Source: a bacterium
GTDB lineage: Bacteria > Planctomycetota > Planctomycetia > Planctomycetales > Planctomycetaceae
Length of the DNA: 51,558 bases
NCBI GenBank assembly: GCA_016124895.1
Contig: WGMU01000020.1
Span: forward strand, 1 to 51,558
Direction: 5' to 3'
Shown here: positions 41,329-50,190 of the stretch, one piece after another
Layout of the letters: the number at the start of each line of letters is the position of its first letter
How positions within the stretch are numbered: the stretch's first letter is position 1
Made by a program: the position numbers and the translations under genes
The notes under the pieces: model-generated
Databases searched by the model: none
What the model saw: the letters and a program-made list of their open reading frames with translations, nothing else
Told to the model about the DNA's origin: nothing

Positions 41329-41925
41329 TTACTCGACCGGCGGAATGCTCCCTGACTGCTGTAGCGAATCGAGCCGCGCGATGATTTCGTCATCACTCGG
41401 CAGCTTGCCTTCGTTCTGGCGCCGCCGGTAATCCTTCTCGAAGTCCTCAAGCTGCGGCTGCACGTGAGCAAGTTCTTCTTCGTTCATGCGATCGATGAAC
41501 AGGACTCCATCCAGATGATCGTTTTCGTGCTGGACGACGCGTGCCATCAGTTCCGAGCATTCCATCTCGAACCCCTGCCCGTCGAGATCGAACGCTTCGA
41601 CGATAATTTCTTCCGCCCGCGGCACGGGGCCGTACAGCTCCGGCAGGCTCAGGCAGCCTTCTTCGCCGTCCACGCTGCCCTTTCTGCGAATGATTTCCGG
41701 GTTGATGAAGACCATCTCTTCGTCCGACTGCTCGGGATCAGCCGTCGGATTGACGACGAAAAAGCGAAACGGCAACCCGACCTGATTCGCGGCCAGACCG
41801 ATGCCCCGCGCCTCGTACATCAGGGCGAACATCCGCCGCACCGTGGCTTTCAGCTCCGGACTGATTTCCTCCAGCGGCGTCGACTTTCTACGCAGACAGG
41901 GATGTCCGAACTTAACAATCTCCAT
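41329..41925 (-). CDS. def: Peptide deformylase
   Basis: A 198-residue metallo-deformylase that removes the formyl group from nascent N-termini. All three motifs are present: GIGLAANQVG, EGCLSLPELYG, and QHENDHLDGVLF with the HExxH-type His pair and Glu. The metal ligand Cys is in GCLS. The start at 41925 gives the normal MEIVKFGHPCLRRKS N-terminus; a longer in-frame start at 42087 adds 54 unlikely residues that overlap the downstream end of another gene. A C-terminal Gln/Glu-rich extension of about 30 residues is present. It is 107 bases from the CxxCH protein gene. Confidence 0.93.
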   Translation of the reverse strand: MEIVKFGHPCLRRKSTPLEEISPELKATVRRMFALMYEARGIGLAANQVGLPFRFFVVNPTADPEQSDEEMVFINPEIIRRKGSVDGEEGCLSLPELYGPVPRAEEIIVEAFDLDGQGFEMECSELMARVVQHENDHLDGVLFIDRMNEEELAHVQPQLEDFEKDYRRRQNEGKLPSDDEIIARLDSLQQSGSIPPVE

Positions 41926-42032
41926 GAGGTGGCTTTCCAGCAGAGTCAGCAGCAACTGAGAATCGGGCCAGAATTGTAGCGTCCCGCCGAAACCCGTCGA
42001 CGAACTCCGCGTCCGACCAGTCTCCACTCGTC

Positions 42033-43289
42033 TCAGCGGGATACAGGAAACGCGACAATCCTTGGCGGCTGGTAGCCGGGTTTCCATTCGCCCCGGATTT
42101 CAACCTGCGCGACGAATTCCTTCTCGCTCAGCGCATATGTCGGATCCTTTTCCGTGCGGCGATCGTAGTCCACCAGAAACTTTGCGAGATAAGTTCCCGC
42201 TGGCAGCAGACGGTGTTCCCGCAGCTTCTCCGCCTGCTTCGAATCCGCTTGAGCTGTCAGCAGGATCGGATTCTGCCAGACTTGCTGCTTGCCGTTCACT
42301 CGGCTGAAGCCCGTGGCGACCCGGTCTGCCGACCACTGTTTTGACGTTGCATCCCACACATACAGGTCAACCTGCAGCGCGAGGCCACTGAATCGGTCAG
42401 GGAGATTTGTAATCCGAAGCTGCTGCTCGCTGAGCAGCAGCAGTTCGCGCTGCGGCTGCGGCAGGTCGTTGGCCGAGGCGTACTTCCCGTTTTTGATGGC
42501 TGCAAAGTCTGTCAGAAACGTCAGCCAGTTGCGGTACGTCGGGCTGCCGGGGAAGAACTTCGGTCCGCCCTTGTGTTCGGACAGACCGGCCGGCTTCGTG
42601 AGGAACGGACTTCCCGCCGGGTCTTCTAGATCGATGTTTCCGCCATCGAGCAGTTTCTGCAGCGTGCCGGCCGGATCCCGCGGGACGATCCACGAAATCC
42701 CGTCGACGTCTTCTTTCGTCAGGCCGTTCCGCCCGATTTTGTCGCGGTTGCGTTCCGGCGAGTGGCAGTTGAGGCAGCGGCCTATCTCGGACCAGACATT
42801 GTCGACAAAGGACGACAGCACGCGGTCACGGCGGGCGTGCCGAATAACTTCCGGCGGCAGCTTCGTTCCGACATCGACGCTGCTGCTCGCCTTCAACAGT
42901 TTCGGCTCACGCACGGCCACCCGAATCCAGTCGCGAAAGGCCGCGTACTCCTGATGCCGAACCCGGTCGATCAGCGCGTCTGACTTCTCAGGTTTGCGTC
43001 CGATGAAACGCAGGATTTTCGATTCGTCCGGGTGCTCGACGTCGATCATGCCGTTCGCCTTGAGTGACGCGAACGTCTGAGCTTCGTTGTCGAGGATGTA
43101 GTCTCGCAGTTCGACAGCCGCGAAATGGCACTGCGTGCAACTCGACGGATCCTTCGACTGCAGGATCGGGCGAATGCGGCGATCGAAAATCGAACTCGCG
43201 TTCGCAGCAACGTCTTCCGCACCTGCCGCCGAGACAGACTCGACCGTCAGCAGACAAACAGCAATCACGCAGCAACGGAAAAAACGCAT
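42033..43289 (-). CDS. Secreted protein with two CxxCH haem-binding motifs
   Basis: A 418-residue protein with a signal peptide (VIAVCLLTVESVSAAGAE). Two CxxCH motifs, SSCTQCHFA and GRCLNCHSP, predict two covalently bound haems c. The N-terminal region resembles the planctomycete cytochrome C-like domain (PSD1-related). The rest lacks the large DUF1549/DUF1553 domains but has a C-terminal domain of unknown fold. The ATG at 43289 fits the signal peptide start. Periplasmic electron transfer or a structural role are possible. It is 107 bases upstream of def on the same strand. Confidence 0.7.
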   Translation of the reverse strand: MRFFRCCVIAVCLLTVESVSAAGAEDVAANASSIFDRRIRPILQSKDPSSCTQCHFAAVELRDYILDNEAQTFASLKANGMIDVEHPDESKILRFIGRKPEKSDALIDRVRHQEYAAFRDWIRVAVREPKLLKASSSVDVGTKLPPEVIRHARRDRVLSSFVDNVWSEIGRCLNCHSPERNRDKIGRNGLTKEDVDGISWIVPRDPAGTLQKLLDGGNIDLEDPAGSPFLTKPAGLSEHKGGPKFFPGSPTYRNWLTFLTDFAAIKNGKYASANDLPQPQRELLLLSEQQLRITNLPDRFSGLALQVDLYVWDATSKQWSADRVATGFSRVNGKQQVWQNPILLTAQADSKQAEKLREHRLLPAGTYLAKFLVDYDRRTEKDPTYALSEKEFVAQVEIRGEWKPGYQPPRIVAFPVSR

Positions 43290-43478
43290 GGCAGTCTCCT
43301 GAGAGATCATCAAAACGCGGCTGACTTCAGCAGTCAGCGACGCTCGGAAATTCGCAACTTTCAGCGGTCGGCATTGTCTGCTCGATACCAGGAGATTTCA
43401 TCAGAAAGAAGTCACGATTCCGGCTGCAGAAAAACGTGACCTGACAGATGTCTTCGAGAAACAGGCGACACCGCTGTC

Positions 43479-44357
43479 TTACCAGGTGACCAGTGGCAGC
43501 GCCTTCCACAGAACAAACGCGACCGGTCCCGCATACAGAATACTGTCAAGCAGATCGAGCAGGCCGCCGAAGCCGGGCATCAGGTTCGCCGCGTCTTTCT
43601 TTTCGACGTCGCGTTTGATCAGCGACTCGGCAAGGTCACCGATCAGTCCGACAACGCCAATGACTGCGCCGTACAGCAACGACCAGCCAGCCGGACACGG
43701 TGTTGCTTTGTCAAAGAAGTAACCCGGAGCCCAGTACAGCCAGGCCTGGCAGGCCAGACTGGAACCCAGCAGTGCGCCGAACGCGCCCATCCACGTTTTG
43801 CCGGGGCTCAGCCGCGGCACCAGCTTCTTCTTTCCGAACATCCGCCCGAGCGTATAGCCGCCGATGTCGCCGCACTTGGCGCCAATGACCAGCGAGGCCA
43901 GGACGAGGTATCCCGCCTGTGCGCCGGCGACCCAGCGAAGCTGGACCGTCATCGCGAACAGACCGCCGAGATAGGTCACTCCCAGCAGATCGGCTCCGAT
44001 CGTCTCCATCGTGCGTCCCGGTGTGGAGTAGCGAATCGCTCCCCGCAGAAAGATCAGCAGCAGGCTGAGCGAGATTGCGGTCATCGCGGCGCCCAGACTG
44101 CCGAGTTCCGCGTCGTAAAGCTGCCCGTACCACGCCGCCAGAACCACCGCAGTTGAGCATCCGGAGATCAGTGGAAACGACGGATTGAACGAGCGCGTGC
44201 GGAGCAGGCTGGTGAACTCGTAACCCGCCCGCCAGACCAGCGCGATGCACAGACCAAGCAGCCAGACGGCCGATTCGCCCGCGCGATGATCGAGTACAAA
44301 GATGGCGATGAGCAGTGGAATCAGCACGGCCGATATCGCGAGTCGCCATCCGAGCAT
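43479..44357 (-). CDS. cdsA: Phosphatidate cytidylyltransferase
   Basis: A 292-residue polytopic membrane enzyme making CDP-diacylglycerol from phosphatidate and CTP. The C-terminal signature reads SLIKRDVEKKDAANLMPG followed by FGGLLDLLDS. The canonical GHGG...DR..D has Phe for His and Leu for Arg here, a variation believed to occur in relatives, so activity is still likely. GKTWMGAFGALLGS and CGDIGGYTLGR are typical. Seven or eight hydrophobic helices are seen. It begins 88 bases after uppS stops on the same strand, the standard uppS-cdsA order for lipid and cell wall synthesis. Confidence 0.9.
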   Translation of the reverse strand: MLGWRLAISAVLIPLLIAIFVLDHRAGESAVWLLGLCIALVWRAGYEFTSLLRTRSFNPSFPLISGCSTAVVLAAWYGQLYDAELGSLGAAMTAISLSLLLIFLRGAIRYSTPGRTMETIGADLLGVTYLGGLFAMTVQLRWVAGAQAGYLVLASLVIGAKCGDIGGYTLGRMFGKKKLVPRLSPGKTWMGAFGALLGSSLACQAWLYWAPGYFFDKATPCPAGWSLLYGAVIGVVGLIGDLAESLIKRDVEKKDAANLMPGFGGLLDLLDSILYAGPVAFVLWKALPLVTW

Positions 44358-44445
44358 GAATCACGATTCCCTGTTCTTGATCTGTCATCTTGACGATTAA
44401 CACTGCTCACGAGTTCGCCGACTCGCTGTCACTAAGGGCCTGCCG

Positions 44446-45177
44446 TCACTGAGGACTCAAACCACCAAAGCGCCGGTCCCGCGCCGCGTAGGCGTGAAGG
44501 GCATCCTTGAGGTCCGGCTCGCGAAATTCGGGCCAGCACTTTTCGGTGACCCAGATCTCTGAATAGCTGATCTGCCACAGCAGGTAATTACTGATCCGCA
44601 TTTCGCCAGCCGTCCGAATCAGCAGGTCCGGATCGGGCATCCCTGAGGTGTAGAGATGGTCCGCAAAGAGTTCCTCATCGACGTCGTCCGGCGACAGTTC
44701 ACCGGCTGCCACGCGCCTCGCAATCGCTCGCGCCGCATCAGCGATCTCGCTGCGGGCTCCGTAGTTGAGCGCCAGGCAGAGACGCATTTTCGAGTTGTCC
44801 CGCGTCAGCTCGACTGTTCGATCGATCTCACGCAGCACGCCGTCGGTCAGGCCCTCGCGCCGACCAATCGTCGCAAACCGCAGCCCCTGCCGCATGATTG
44901 TTGCGCGTTCCTCGACCAGAAACTGTTCCAGCAGATTGAGCAACCGCCGCAGTTCGGACTCAGGTCGCTTCCAGTTCTCGCTGCTCAGGCAGTACAGAGT
45001 GAGCTGCTCCAGCCCGAGGTCCGCACAGGTTTCAACGGCTTCGCGAACACTCCTGACGCCGCGGCGGTGGCCTTCGATGCGCGGCAATCCGCGGCGCTGC
45101 GCCCAGCGGCCATTGCCGTCCATAATAATGGCGACGTGCCGGGGAAGATTTTCAGCCTCCGCTGACGGATCACTCAT
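44446..45177 (-). CDS. uppS: Undecaprenyl diphosphate synthase
   Basis: A 243-residue cis-prenyltransferase. The N-terminal motif HVAIIMDGNGRWAQRRG contains the Mg-binding Asp, and the others are LYCLSSENWKRP, GMPDPDLLIRTAGEMRIS and WQISYSEIWV. It makes the lipid carrier for peptidoglycan and other cell-surface polymers. The ATG at 45177 starts a short acidic leader (MSDPSAEAENLPRH) before the domain; a longer frame at 45273 has an extra 32 residues. It heads uppS-cdsA. Confidence 0.95.
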   Translation of the reverse strand: MSDPSAEAENLPRHVAIIMDGNGRWAQRRGLPRIEGHRRGVRSVREAVETCADLGLEQLTLYCLSSENWKRPESELRRLLNLLEQFLVEERATIMRQGLRFATIGRREGLTDGVLREIDRTVELTRDNSKMRLCLALNYGARSEIADAARAIARRVAAGELSPDDVDEELFADHLYTSGMPDPDLLIRTAGEMRISNYLLWQISYSEIWVTEKCWPEFREPDLKDALHAYAARDRRFGGLSPQ

Positions 45178-45423
45178 GCCGATTTCGCTCGTCGCAACCG
45201 AGCTGCGCGAAGAGAACTCAGGCACAGAGCTTCCAACCGAAGACACCGCCTTCAGCAAGCTCTGGCCTGACACAACCGGCGGCTACGCAGCAAACAACCC
45301 GCCGTAACGACGGAGGAAATGCTCGCGAGCGGCTATCAGCGTGTCAACGGTCACTGAATGCCGCAGAAACCGATGAGCAGCCAGACAACTCAGACGCCGA
45401 TACGGCTGGACGCCGAGCGTCTC

Positions 45424-45591
45424 TCAGGCGTATTCGGGTTCGAGGTGGATGATCTCTTCGCGATAAGTCGGCTCTTCAAACGGCGATTCAATCGCCAGCC
45501 GAACGCTGTCCTCAAGAATCTCCAGCACGCGAACCGTATAGCGGTTATCGATGACGATTGCTTCATTTTCGCCGCGGGAAATGACGTGCAT
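45424..45591 (-). CDS. csrA: Carbon storage regulator CsrA-like RNA-binding protein
   Basis: A 55-residue protein that reads MHVISRGENEAIVIDN, then YTVRVLEILEDSVRLAIESP, then TYREEIIHLEPEYA. The VRLAIESP and REEI segments match CsrA (compare VRLGIEAP and VHREEI), including the RNA-contacting Arg. The first strand is MHVISR instead of MLVLTR. GAGGCGAAACG precedes the ATG at 45591, which supports this start over one nine codons upstream. CsrA dimers bind GGA in RNA leaders and repress translation, often of flagellar genes. The nearest flagellar gene in the window is fliS, 29 kb away. Confidence 0.85.
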   Translation of the reverse strand: MHVISRGENEAIVIDNRYTVRVLEILEDSVRLAIESPFEEPTYREEIIHLEPEYA

Positions 45592-45861
45592 CGTTTCGCC
45601 TCGTGAATCGATTGGCATCCGCGAACGCGGAGATCAGAACAACTGACGGTCCGGGCATCCTATCAACGGGCATCAAGTCGGCAAGCCGGAAATCGAACTT
45701 CTTTTTTCACGACAAAAGCCTTGTCTGCATCGTTGACGAATCAAGCTCGAAAGGTTCCAGCAAGGTACAGCGCAGCGCAATCACAACGTCGTTCGCGCCG
45801 ACGTACCTGGCCTTCAAAACGCAAGGCAACACATGGAATCAACAGCGTCTGGCGTTTGTCT

Positions 45862-46659
45862 TCAGGCAAAGTGATGCAGAAAGATGCCGGCCGCAACGGC
45901 GACATTCAGTGAATCCGTGCCGCTCTGCATGGGGATCGTGACGCGTCGATCGGCAAGTTCGATGAAGTCATCAGGCAGGCCGGCGTCTTCATTGCCGAGC
46001 AGCACAACAACGCTGCCGTCGACCGAAACGTCTCGCAGCGCTTCGGCATCTTCGGCAAGCAGCGTCGCGACAACGTCGGCTCCATAGCGCTGCTTGAGTT
46101 GCTGCAGTTGCGCCGGAAGCTGATCGCCGGATTCGAGAATCGGAATACGCAGCGAATTCCCCATCGAGACGCGCAGAGCCCGCCGGCTGAATGGATCGCT
46201 GCAGCCACTGCCAAGCAGAACGGCGGTGACTCCGAAGGCCGCCGCGATACGCACGATCGCTCCGATATTGTCCGGGTTCTCTGTCCCGGCACAGGCAACA
46301 AACAGGTGCTTTCGATCGGGCTTCGCGAGTTCCGACAGCGGCGGTGGCTCGTGACGCACGCCGCAGCCCAGCATCCCGGCATGAAACGTCAAACCGACGA
46401 GCATCTGCGCCAGCCGGTGCGGCAGCACATAAACCGGCACGTCCGCGCGTCGTCCGTTGACCAGAGGTTCCAGCAGGTTGACGAACTTCTCGCTCGTCAG
46501 GACCGACTCGACCTCGAATTCACTCTCCAGAAGCTGCACAACCAGCTTCTTTCCCTCAGCAATGAACTGCCCTGACCAGCGCGTCAGATTGGTCTTCTTG
46601 AGATTTCGATACACGTGCAGTCGCGGATCGTCGATCTCATGAATTTCGATCAGCGGCAT
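45862..46659 (-). CDS. SpoU/TrmH family RNA 2'-O-methyltransferase
   Basis: A 265-residue SPOUT enzyme. An N-terminal substrate-binding part (GQFIAEGKKLVVQLLES) precedes the SPOUT domain. Motif 1 is in CAGTENPDNIGAIVRIAAAFG (shown as two parts: CAGTENPDNIGAI and VRIAAAFG). Motif 2 is VVVLLGNEDAGLPDDFIELA and motif 3 is TIPMQSGTDSLNVAVAAG. These are the RNA-knot signatures. SAM-dependent methylation of a ribose in rRNA or tRNA is the expected role; the exact nucleotide is unknown. The ATG at 46659 gives a standard N-terminus (MPLIEIHEIDDPRLH). It is divergent from fhcA with 245 bases between. Confidence 0.9.
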   Translation of the reverse strand: MPLIEIHEIDDPRLHVYRNLKKTNLTRWSGQFIAEGKKLVVQLLESEFEVESVLTSEKFVNLLEPLVNGRRADVPVYVLPHRLAQMLVGLTFHAGMLGCGVRHEPPPLSELAKPDRKHLFVACAGTENPDNIGAIVRIAAAFGVTAVLLGSGCSDPFSRRALRVSMGNSLRIPILESGDQLPAQLQQLKQRYGADVVATLLAEDAEALRDVSVDGSVVVLLGNEDAGLPDDFIELADRRVTIPMQSGTDSLNVAVAAGIFLHHFA

Positions 46660-46904
46660 GAAGAGCCCTTTGCGTCTGGAGATCTCAAATGGCAGATCTC
46701 TGATCCCTGAAGTCAGCGGGGACGCGTCCGTATCCACCTCGTTGTTGCCGGTCGGCAGGACAGCCGGTGCGTGCGACCGAGCGTTCAACCTGGAACGCTC
46801 TGATCAGCGAGCCCCGCGGCATCTGCTTGCCGATGTCGAGTCGGCTCCGCACAATGCCCCGCCGACTTTAACTCCAGACAAACTCGCCAGGAAACGCTCC
46901 GCCA

Positions 46905-48563
46905 ATGCCTCAGTTACTGATCGAAGGCGGCACCGTTTATGACCCGAAAAACGGCCTGGATGGCGTGGTTCATGATCTGTGGATCGAAGACGGCCGCATC
47001 ATTGCAGCACCAACCGATCTGAACGTCAAAGCTGACAGGACACTCGACGCAAGTGGCTATGTCATCATGCCCGGCGGCGTCGACATGCACTGCCACATCG
47101 CCGGGCCGAAGGTCAACACGGCTCGCAAGATGATGCCGGACGACAAGCGAACGGCGCCCGTCATTCGCCGTGGTGAGTTCACTCGATCAGGAACCGTCGG
47201 TGCTGTGCCGAGCACGTTCGCGACCGGTTATCTGTATGCCGGGCTCGGTTACACGACCGCGTTTGACGCCGCCGTTCCGCCGCTCGCTGCCCGCCACACA
47301 CACGAGGAACTGCAGGATACGCCGATCATCGACAAGGGCTTCTACGTGATGATGGGCAACAACCATTACATCATGAAGCAGCTCCACGAGCAGGAGCCGG
47401 CGCGGCTCAAGGCGTACGTCGCGTGGCTGCTGAGTGCCGCGAAAGGCTACGCCGTCAAGCTCGTCAATCCCGGCGGCGTCGAAGCCTGGAAGAGCGGCCA
47501 GAGAAACACCGACACGCTCGACGAGCAGGTGCAGTCCTTCGGAATCACACCCCGCGACATCATTCGCGGAGTGGCCGGCATCGTCGACGAACTCGGCATT
47601 CCGCACCCGGTTCACGTTCACTGCAACAACCTCGGCCTGCCAGGCAACTTCGGCACAACAGCAGAGACGATGAAAGCTCTGGAAGGTCACCGCGGCCATC
47701 TGACACACATTCAGTTTCACAGTTATGGCGGCGATCCCAACGACCAGTCGACGTTCAGATCCGAAGTACCGCAGCTTGTCGAGTACGTGAACTCGCACAG
47801 CAACCTGACCGTCGATGTCGGGCAGGTCATGTTCAGCCGAACGACCTCGATGACGGGCGACGGTCCGCTGGGTTACTTTCTGCACAAGGTCACCGGGAAG
47901 AAATGGTTCAGCGGCGACACTGAAATGGAAGCCGGCTGCGGGATCGTTCCCATCGAGTACCGCAACAGGTCGATGGTTCACACACTGCAGTGGGCGATCG
48001 GGCTGGAGTGGTACCTCCTGATCGACGATCCCTGGCGCATCGCGATGAGCACCGACCATCCAAACGGCGGATCATTCCTCGCCTATCCTGAGATCATCGC
48101 CCTGCTGATGGACCGCTCGCGCCGTCAGGACGTTCTCGCCAAAGCGCCGCCCGGAGTCCGCGAGCGCTGCGCGCTGTCCGAGCTGACTCGCGAATACACG
48201 CTTTATGAGATCGCGATTATCACGCGCGCCGCTCCGGCGAGAATTCTCGGCCTGGACCGCAAAGGCCATCTCGGCCCCGGAGCCGACGCTGATGTCACGA
48301 TCTACAGCCGCAACGATGACATTCAACGGATGTTCGAGTTGCCCCGTTACGTCATCCATCACGGCGAGATCGTTGTCGACGACGGAGAGATTCTTTCCAG
48401 CAGTCAGGGCACGCTGTTCCACGTCGATCCGAGCTTTGACGAAGGCGTCGTGCCCGACATTCAGAACTGGTTCGAGAATCACTACTCAATCCAGTTCCGC
48501 AACTACCCCGTCGACGAGTCCTACCTGCATGCTCACGAGTCCATCGCGACGACGTTTTCTTAG
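46905..48563 (+). CDS. fhcA: Formylmethanofuran dehydrogenase subunit A homologue (formyltransferase/hydrolase complex FhcA)
   Basis: A 552-residue amidohydrolase. MPGGVDMHCHIAGPKVN has the HxH metal ligands, and STDHPNGGSFLAYPEI carries the late Asp. YAVKLVNPGGVEAWK holds a Lys that could bridge metals and LTHIQFHSYGG further His. It resembles FmdA/FwdA of methanogens and FhcA of methylotrophs, which act in tetrahydromethanopterin-linked formaldehyde or formate conversion. Planctomycetes are known to carry such C1 genes. The other subunits (fhcB, fhcC, fhcD) are not adjacent. The ATG at 46905 is the family start. Confidence 0.9.
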   Translation: MPQLLIEGGTVYDPKNGLDGVVHDLWIEDGRIIAAPTDLNVKADRTLDASGYVIMPGGVDMHCHIAGPKVNTARKMMPDDKRTAPVIRRGEFTRSGTVGAVPSTFATGYLYAGLGYTTAFDAAVPPLAARHTHEELQDTPIIDKGFYVMMGNNHYIMKQLHEQEPARLKAYVAWLLSAAKGYAVKLVNPGGVEAWKSGQRNTDTLDEQVQSFGITPRDIIRGVAGIVDELGIPHPVHVHCNNLGLPGNFGTTAETMKALEGHRGHLTHIQFHSYGGDPNDQSTFRSEVPQLVEYVNSHSNLTVDVGQVMFSRTTSMTGDGPLGYFLHKVTGKKWFSGDTEMEAGCGIVPIEYRNRSMVHTLQWAIGLEWYLLIDDPWRIAMSTDHPNGGSFLAYPEIIALLMDRSRRQDVLAKAPPGVRERCALSELTREYTLYEIAIITRAAPARILGLDRKGHLGPGADADVTIYSRNDDIQRMFELPRYVIHHGEIVVDDGEILSSSQGTLFHVDPSFDEGVVPDIQNWFENHYSIQFRNYPVDESYLHAHESIATTFS

Positions 48564-48691
48564 TTGGACAGCGCCACTTTGGCGAAATCTGCGAGGAGAC
48601 AAGCACGAAGCGCAAGCGAGTGTGTTTGACGTAACTGATTCACTCGCTTGCGCTTCGTGCTTGTACGGCAACCGAAAGTGGCGCTGTCCAA
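48564..48691. repeat. 128-bp palindromic element between convergent genes
   Basis: TTGGACAGCGCCACTTT (48564-48580) is perfectly complementary to 48675-48691. Inside, the 24 bases at 48599-48622 (ACAAGCACGAAG then CGCAAGCGAGTG) are perfectly complementary to 48641-48664. The element begins the base after the fhcA stop codon and ends 12 bases before the yebC stop, so it likely terminates both transcripts. Its two-part symmetry is that of a mobile palindromic element rather than of a simple terminator. Confidence 0.85.
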
Positions 48692-48703
48692 TTAGATTGC
48701 CCG

Positions 48704-49426
48704 CTACTCGGGCAGGATCGCGTTGTGGTAGACGTCCTGGACGTCGTCGCAGTCGTTGAGCATGTTCATGAACTTCTCGAACATGGGCACGTCGTCGGGG
48801 CTGATCTCGACGCTGGCCTGCGGGACGAACGTGATTTCCTGAACTTCCAGTTCAACGTCGGGAAACGCGGCGAGCAGCGAGCTGCGGGCCTTGTCGAATT
48901 CGGCCACCGGGGCGAAGACGGTGAGCTGGCCGTTCTCGCATTCGATCTCGTCAACGTCGACGTCGGCTTCCAGCAGCGCTTCCAGCACTTCGTCTTCGTT
49001 GTCGCCTTTGAACGACAGGACGGACAGGTGATCGAACAGGTGAGCGACCGAGCCGGTGGCTCCGAGTTTCGAGCCGGTCTTCGTGAAGCAGTTGCGCACG
49101 TCAGTGATCGTGCGGTTCGGATTGTCGGTCAGGCAGTCGACGATGACCGAGCAGGCCCCAGGGCCGTAGCCTTCGTAGCGGGCCGATGAATAATCCTCGC
49201 CGCCGGAACCACTGGCTTTTTCAATCGCCTTTTCGATGACGTGGCTGGGCACCTGGTCGCGTTTCGCTTTGTCGATCAGGTTCCGCAGAGCTGGATTCGC
49301 TTCAGGATCCGGCACGCCGTTTTTGGCCACGACGTACAGCAGCTTGCCGTACCGCGAATATAGCTTCGACTTCTGCGCGGCGGTCTTCATGATCGAATGT
49401 TTGCGGTTTTCGAAGCTTCTACCCAT
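48704..49426 (-). CDS. YebC/PmpR-family protein, YeeN-like subgroup
   Basis: A 240-residue YebC-like protein. The N-terminus [20 protein letters not shown] resembles the YeeN subgroup rather than the MAGHSKWxNIKHRK of classic YebC. Central [21 protein letters not shown] and [20 protein letters not shown] are the family signatures. Members are three-domain proteins described as transcriptional regulators, and more recently as factors that help ribosomes through proline-rich stretches. The ATG at 49426 is standard. It stands alone, convergent with fhcA. Confidence 0.93.
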   Translation of the reverse strand: MGRSFENRKHSIMKTAAQKSKLYSRYGKLLYVVAKNGVPDPEANPALRNLIDKAKRDQVPSHVIEKAIEKASGSGGEDYSSARYEGYGPGACSVIVDCLTDNPNRTITDVRNCFTKTGSKLGATGSVAHLFDHLSVLSFKGDNEDEVLEALLEADVDVDEIECENGQLTVFAPVAEFDKARSSLLAAFPDVELEVQEITFVPQASVEISPDDVPMFEKFMNMLNDCDDVQDVYHNAILPE

Positions 49427-49593
49427 CGCTGTGATCTCTTGTTCTGACGCTGAATGGACTGGCCGTTCCCGATGGTTTCACATCCCGGCACAGCGAAACT
49501 CGCGCAGAGTTTCGGCCTTTGTCAAGGACAGCCGAAAGTCTCCCTGACTGTCGCTACGGGGAGAATTCTGCGGCGAGTCGCGCAAAAGGAAAA

Positions 49594-49625
49594 CCCCGCA
49601 GGAGCGGTTGCCGGTTCCTGCGGGG
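49594..49625 (-). terminator. Rho-independent terminator reading leftward
   Basis: CCCCGCAGGA (49594-49603) pairs with TCCTGCGGGG (49616-49625), with an inner GCGGTTGCCGGT that may add pairs. On the minus strand the hairpin is followed by TTTTCCTTTT, a T-rich tract. It would end a transcript from the right, where the tRNA-like remnant and recombinase tail lie. It sits in the 300-base gap 49427-49726. Confidence 0.7.
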
Positions 49626-49652
49626 CTGGGCGATGCGAGTCAGGCTCGCAAT

Positions 49653-49682
49653 GCGGAGAGGGAGGGACTCTAACACCTCCCT
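49653..49682 (-). other. Possible degenerate 3' end of a tRNA-Ser gene (attachment-site remnant)
   Basis: Read on the minus strand, AGGTGTTAGAGTCCC followed by TCCCTCTCCGC (within 49653-49682) resembles the T-arm and acceptor end of a tRNA-Ser, where GGGTTCGAATCCC would be expected. The T-loop differs at several positions and no 5' part (D-arm, anticodon) is seen to the right. It lies beside a terminator and a recombinase tail, so it could be an att remnant. Similarity may be chance. Confidence 0.3.
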
Positions 49683-49726
49683 GTTCCCCATTGTGCTGAA
49701 ACGCTGCTGATGAATCTCCCGACGAA

Positions 49727-50190
49727 TTACAAGTTCCGTGTTTTCAGTGACTTATCCGGTGTCGCGTCTGAGTCTGGATCAAACATGGCCACGGCCACTC
49801 TGCGAACTGCTTTGCACCAGGTTTGCACCGTCGCTGCACCAGGCAGCCAAGCGTGAAGCGGACAGAATCGGCACTCAACTCGCGCCGGAGGCTCGAGTAC
49901 CTGCCTGGCACCACATTGCCCGCTCAACTCCAGCAGCTTAAACCTTGCCCGAAGGGCGTCAAGGAGGACCGCAACGTGATCCCAGTACTTGCGGAGTTCG
50001 CTGGCCGGATCGAGTGAAACATACTCGTTCAGGATGTCCGAGGTCGTGTGCCCGGTGACGTAACGCTGGACGAGGTGTGAGACGCCGGCTCGATCTGCGA
50101 CCTTTCTAAAGGTTTTGGTCAGCATGTTCGGGCAGGGCGTAATTCGCCTGCCTCCTCTGGCGGGGGTGGTTTTTTCGGGGATTTCTGAAG
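49727..50190 (-). pseudogene. C-terminal remnant of a tyrosine recombinase (integrase)
   Basis: The minus-strand frame (open to 50284) gives RKVADRAGVSHLVQRYVTGH, TTSDILNEYVSLDPASELRK, typical of the end of XerC/phage-type integrases. The catalytic His of TGH and Tyr nine residues later in NEYVSL are kept. The usual LRHTF Arg is not seen (LTKTF instead) and the N-terminal domains are missing. After the conserved part the frame continues through about 60 residues of unrelated sequence. The junction with the transposase remnant to the right is near 50165-50200. Decayed and probably inactive. Confidence 0.6.

Noticed and set aside
40296-41384. 362-codon plus-strand frame over the glycosyltransferase
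   Set aside because: The minus-strand glycosyltransferase has all its family motifs; the other frame is a shadow.
43479-44357. CdsA signature with Phe for His and Leu for Arg as a sign of inactivation
   Set aside because: The rest of the enzyme is intact, it sits in the standard uppS-cdsA order, and similar GFGG...DLLDS versions seem to occur in relatives, so loss of function is not supported.
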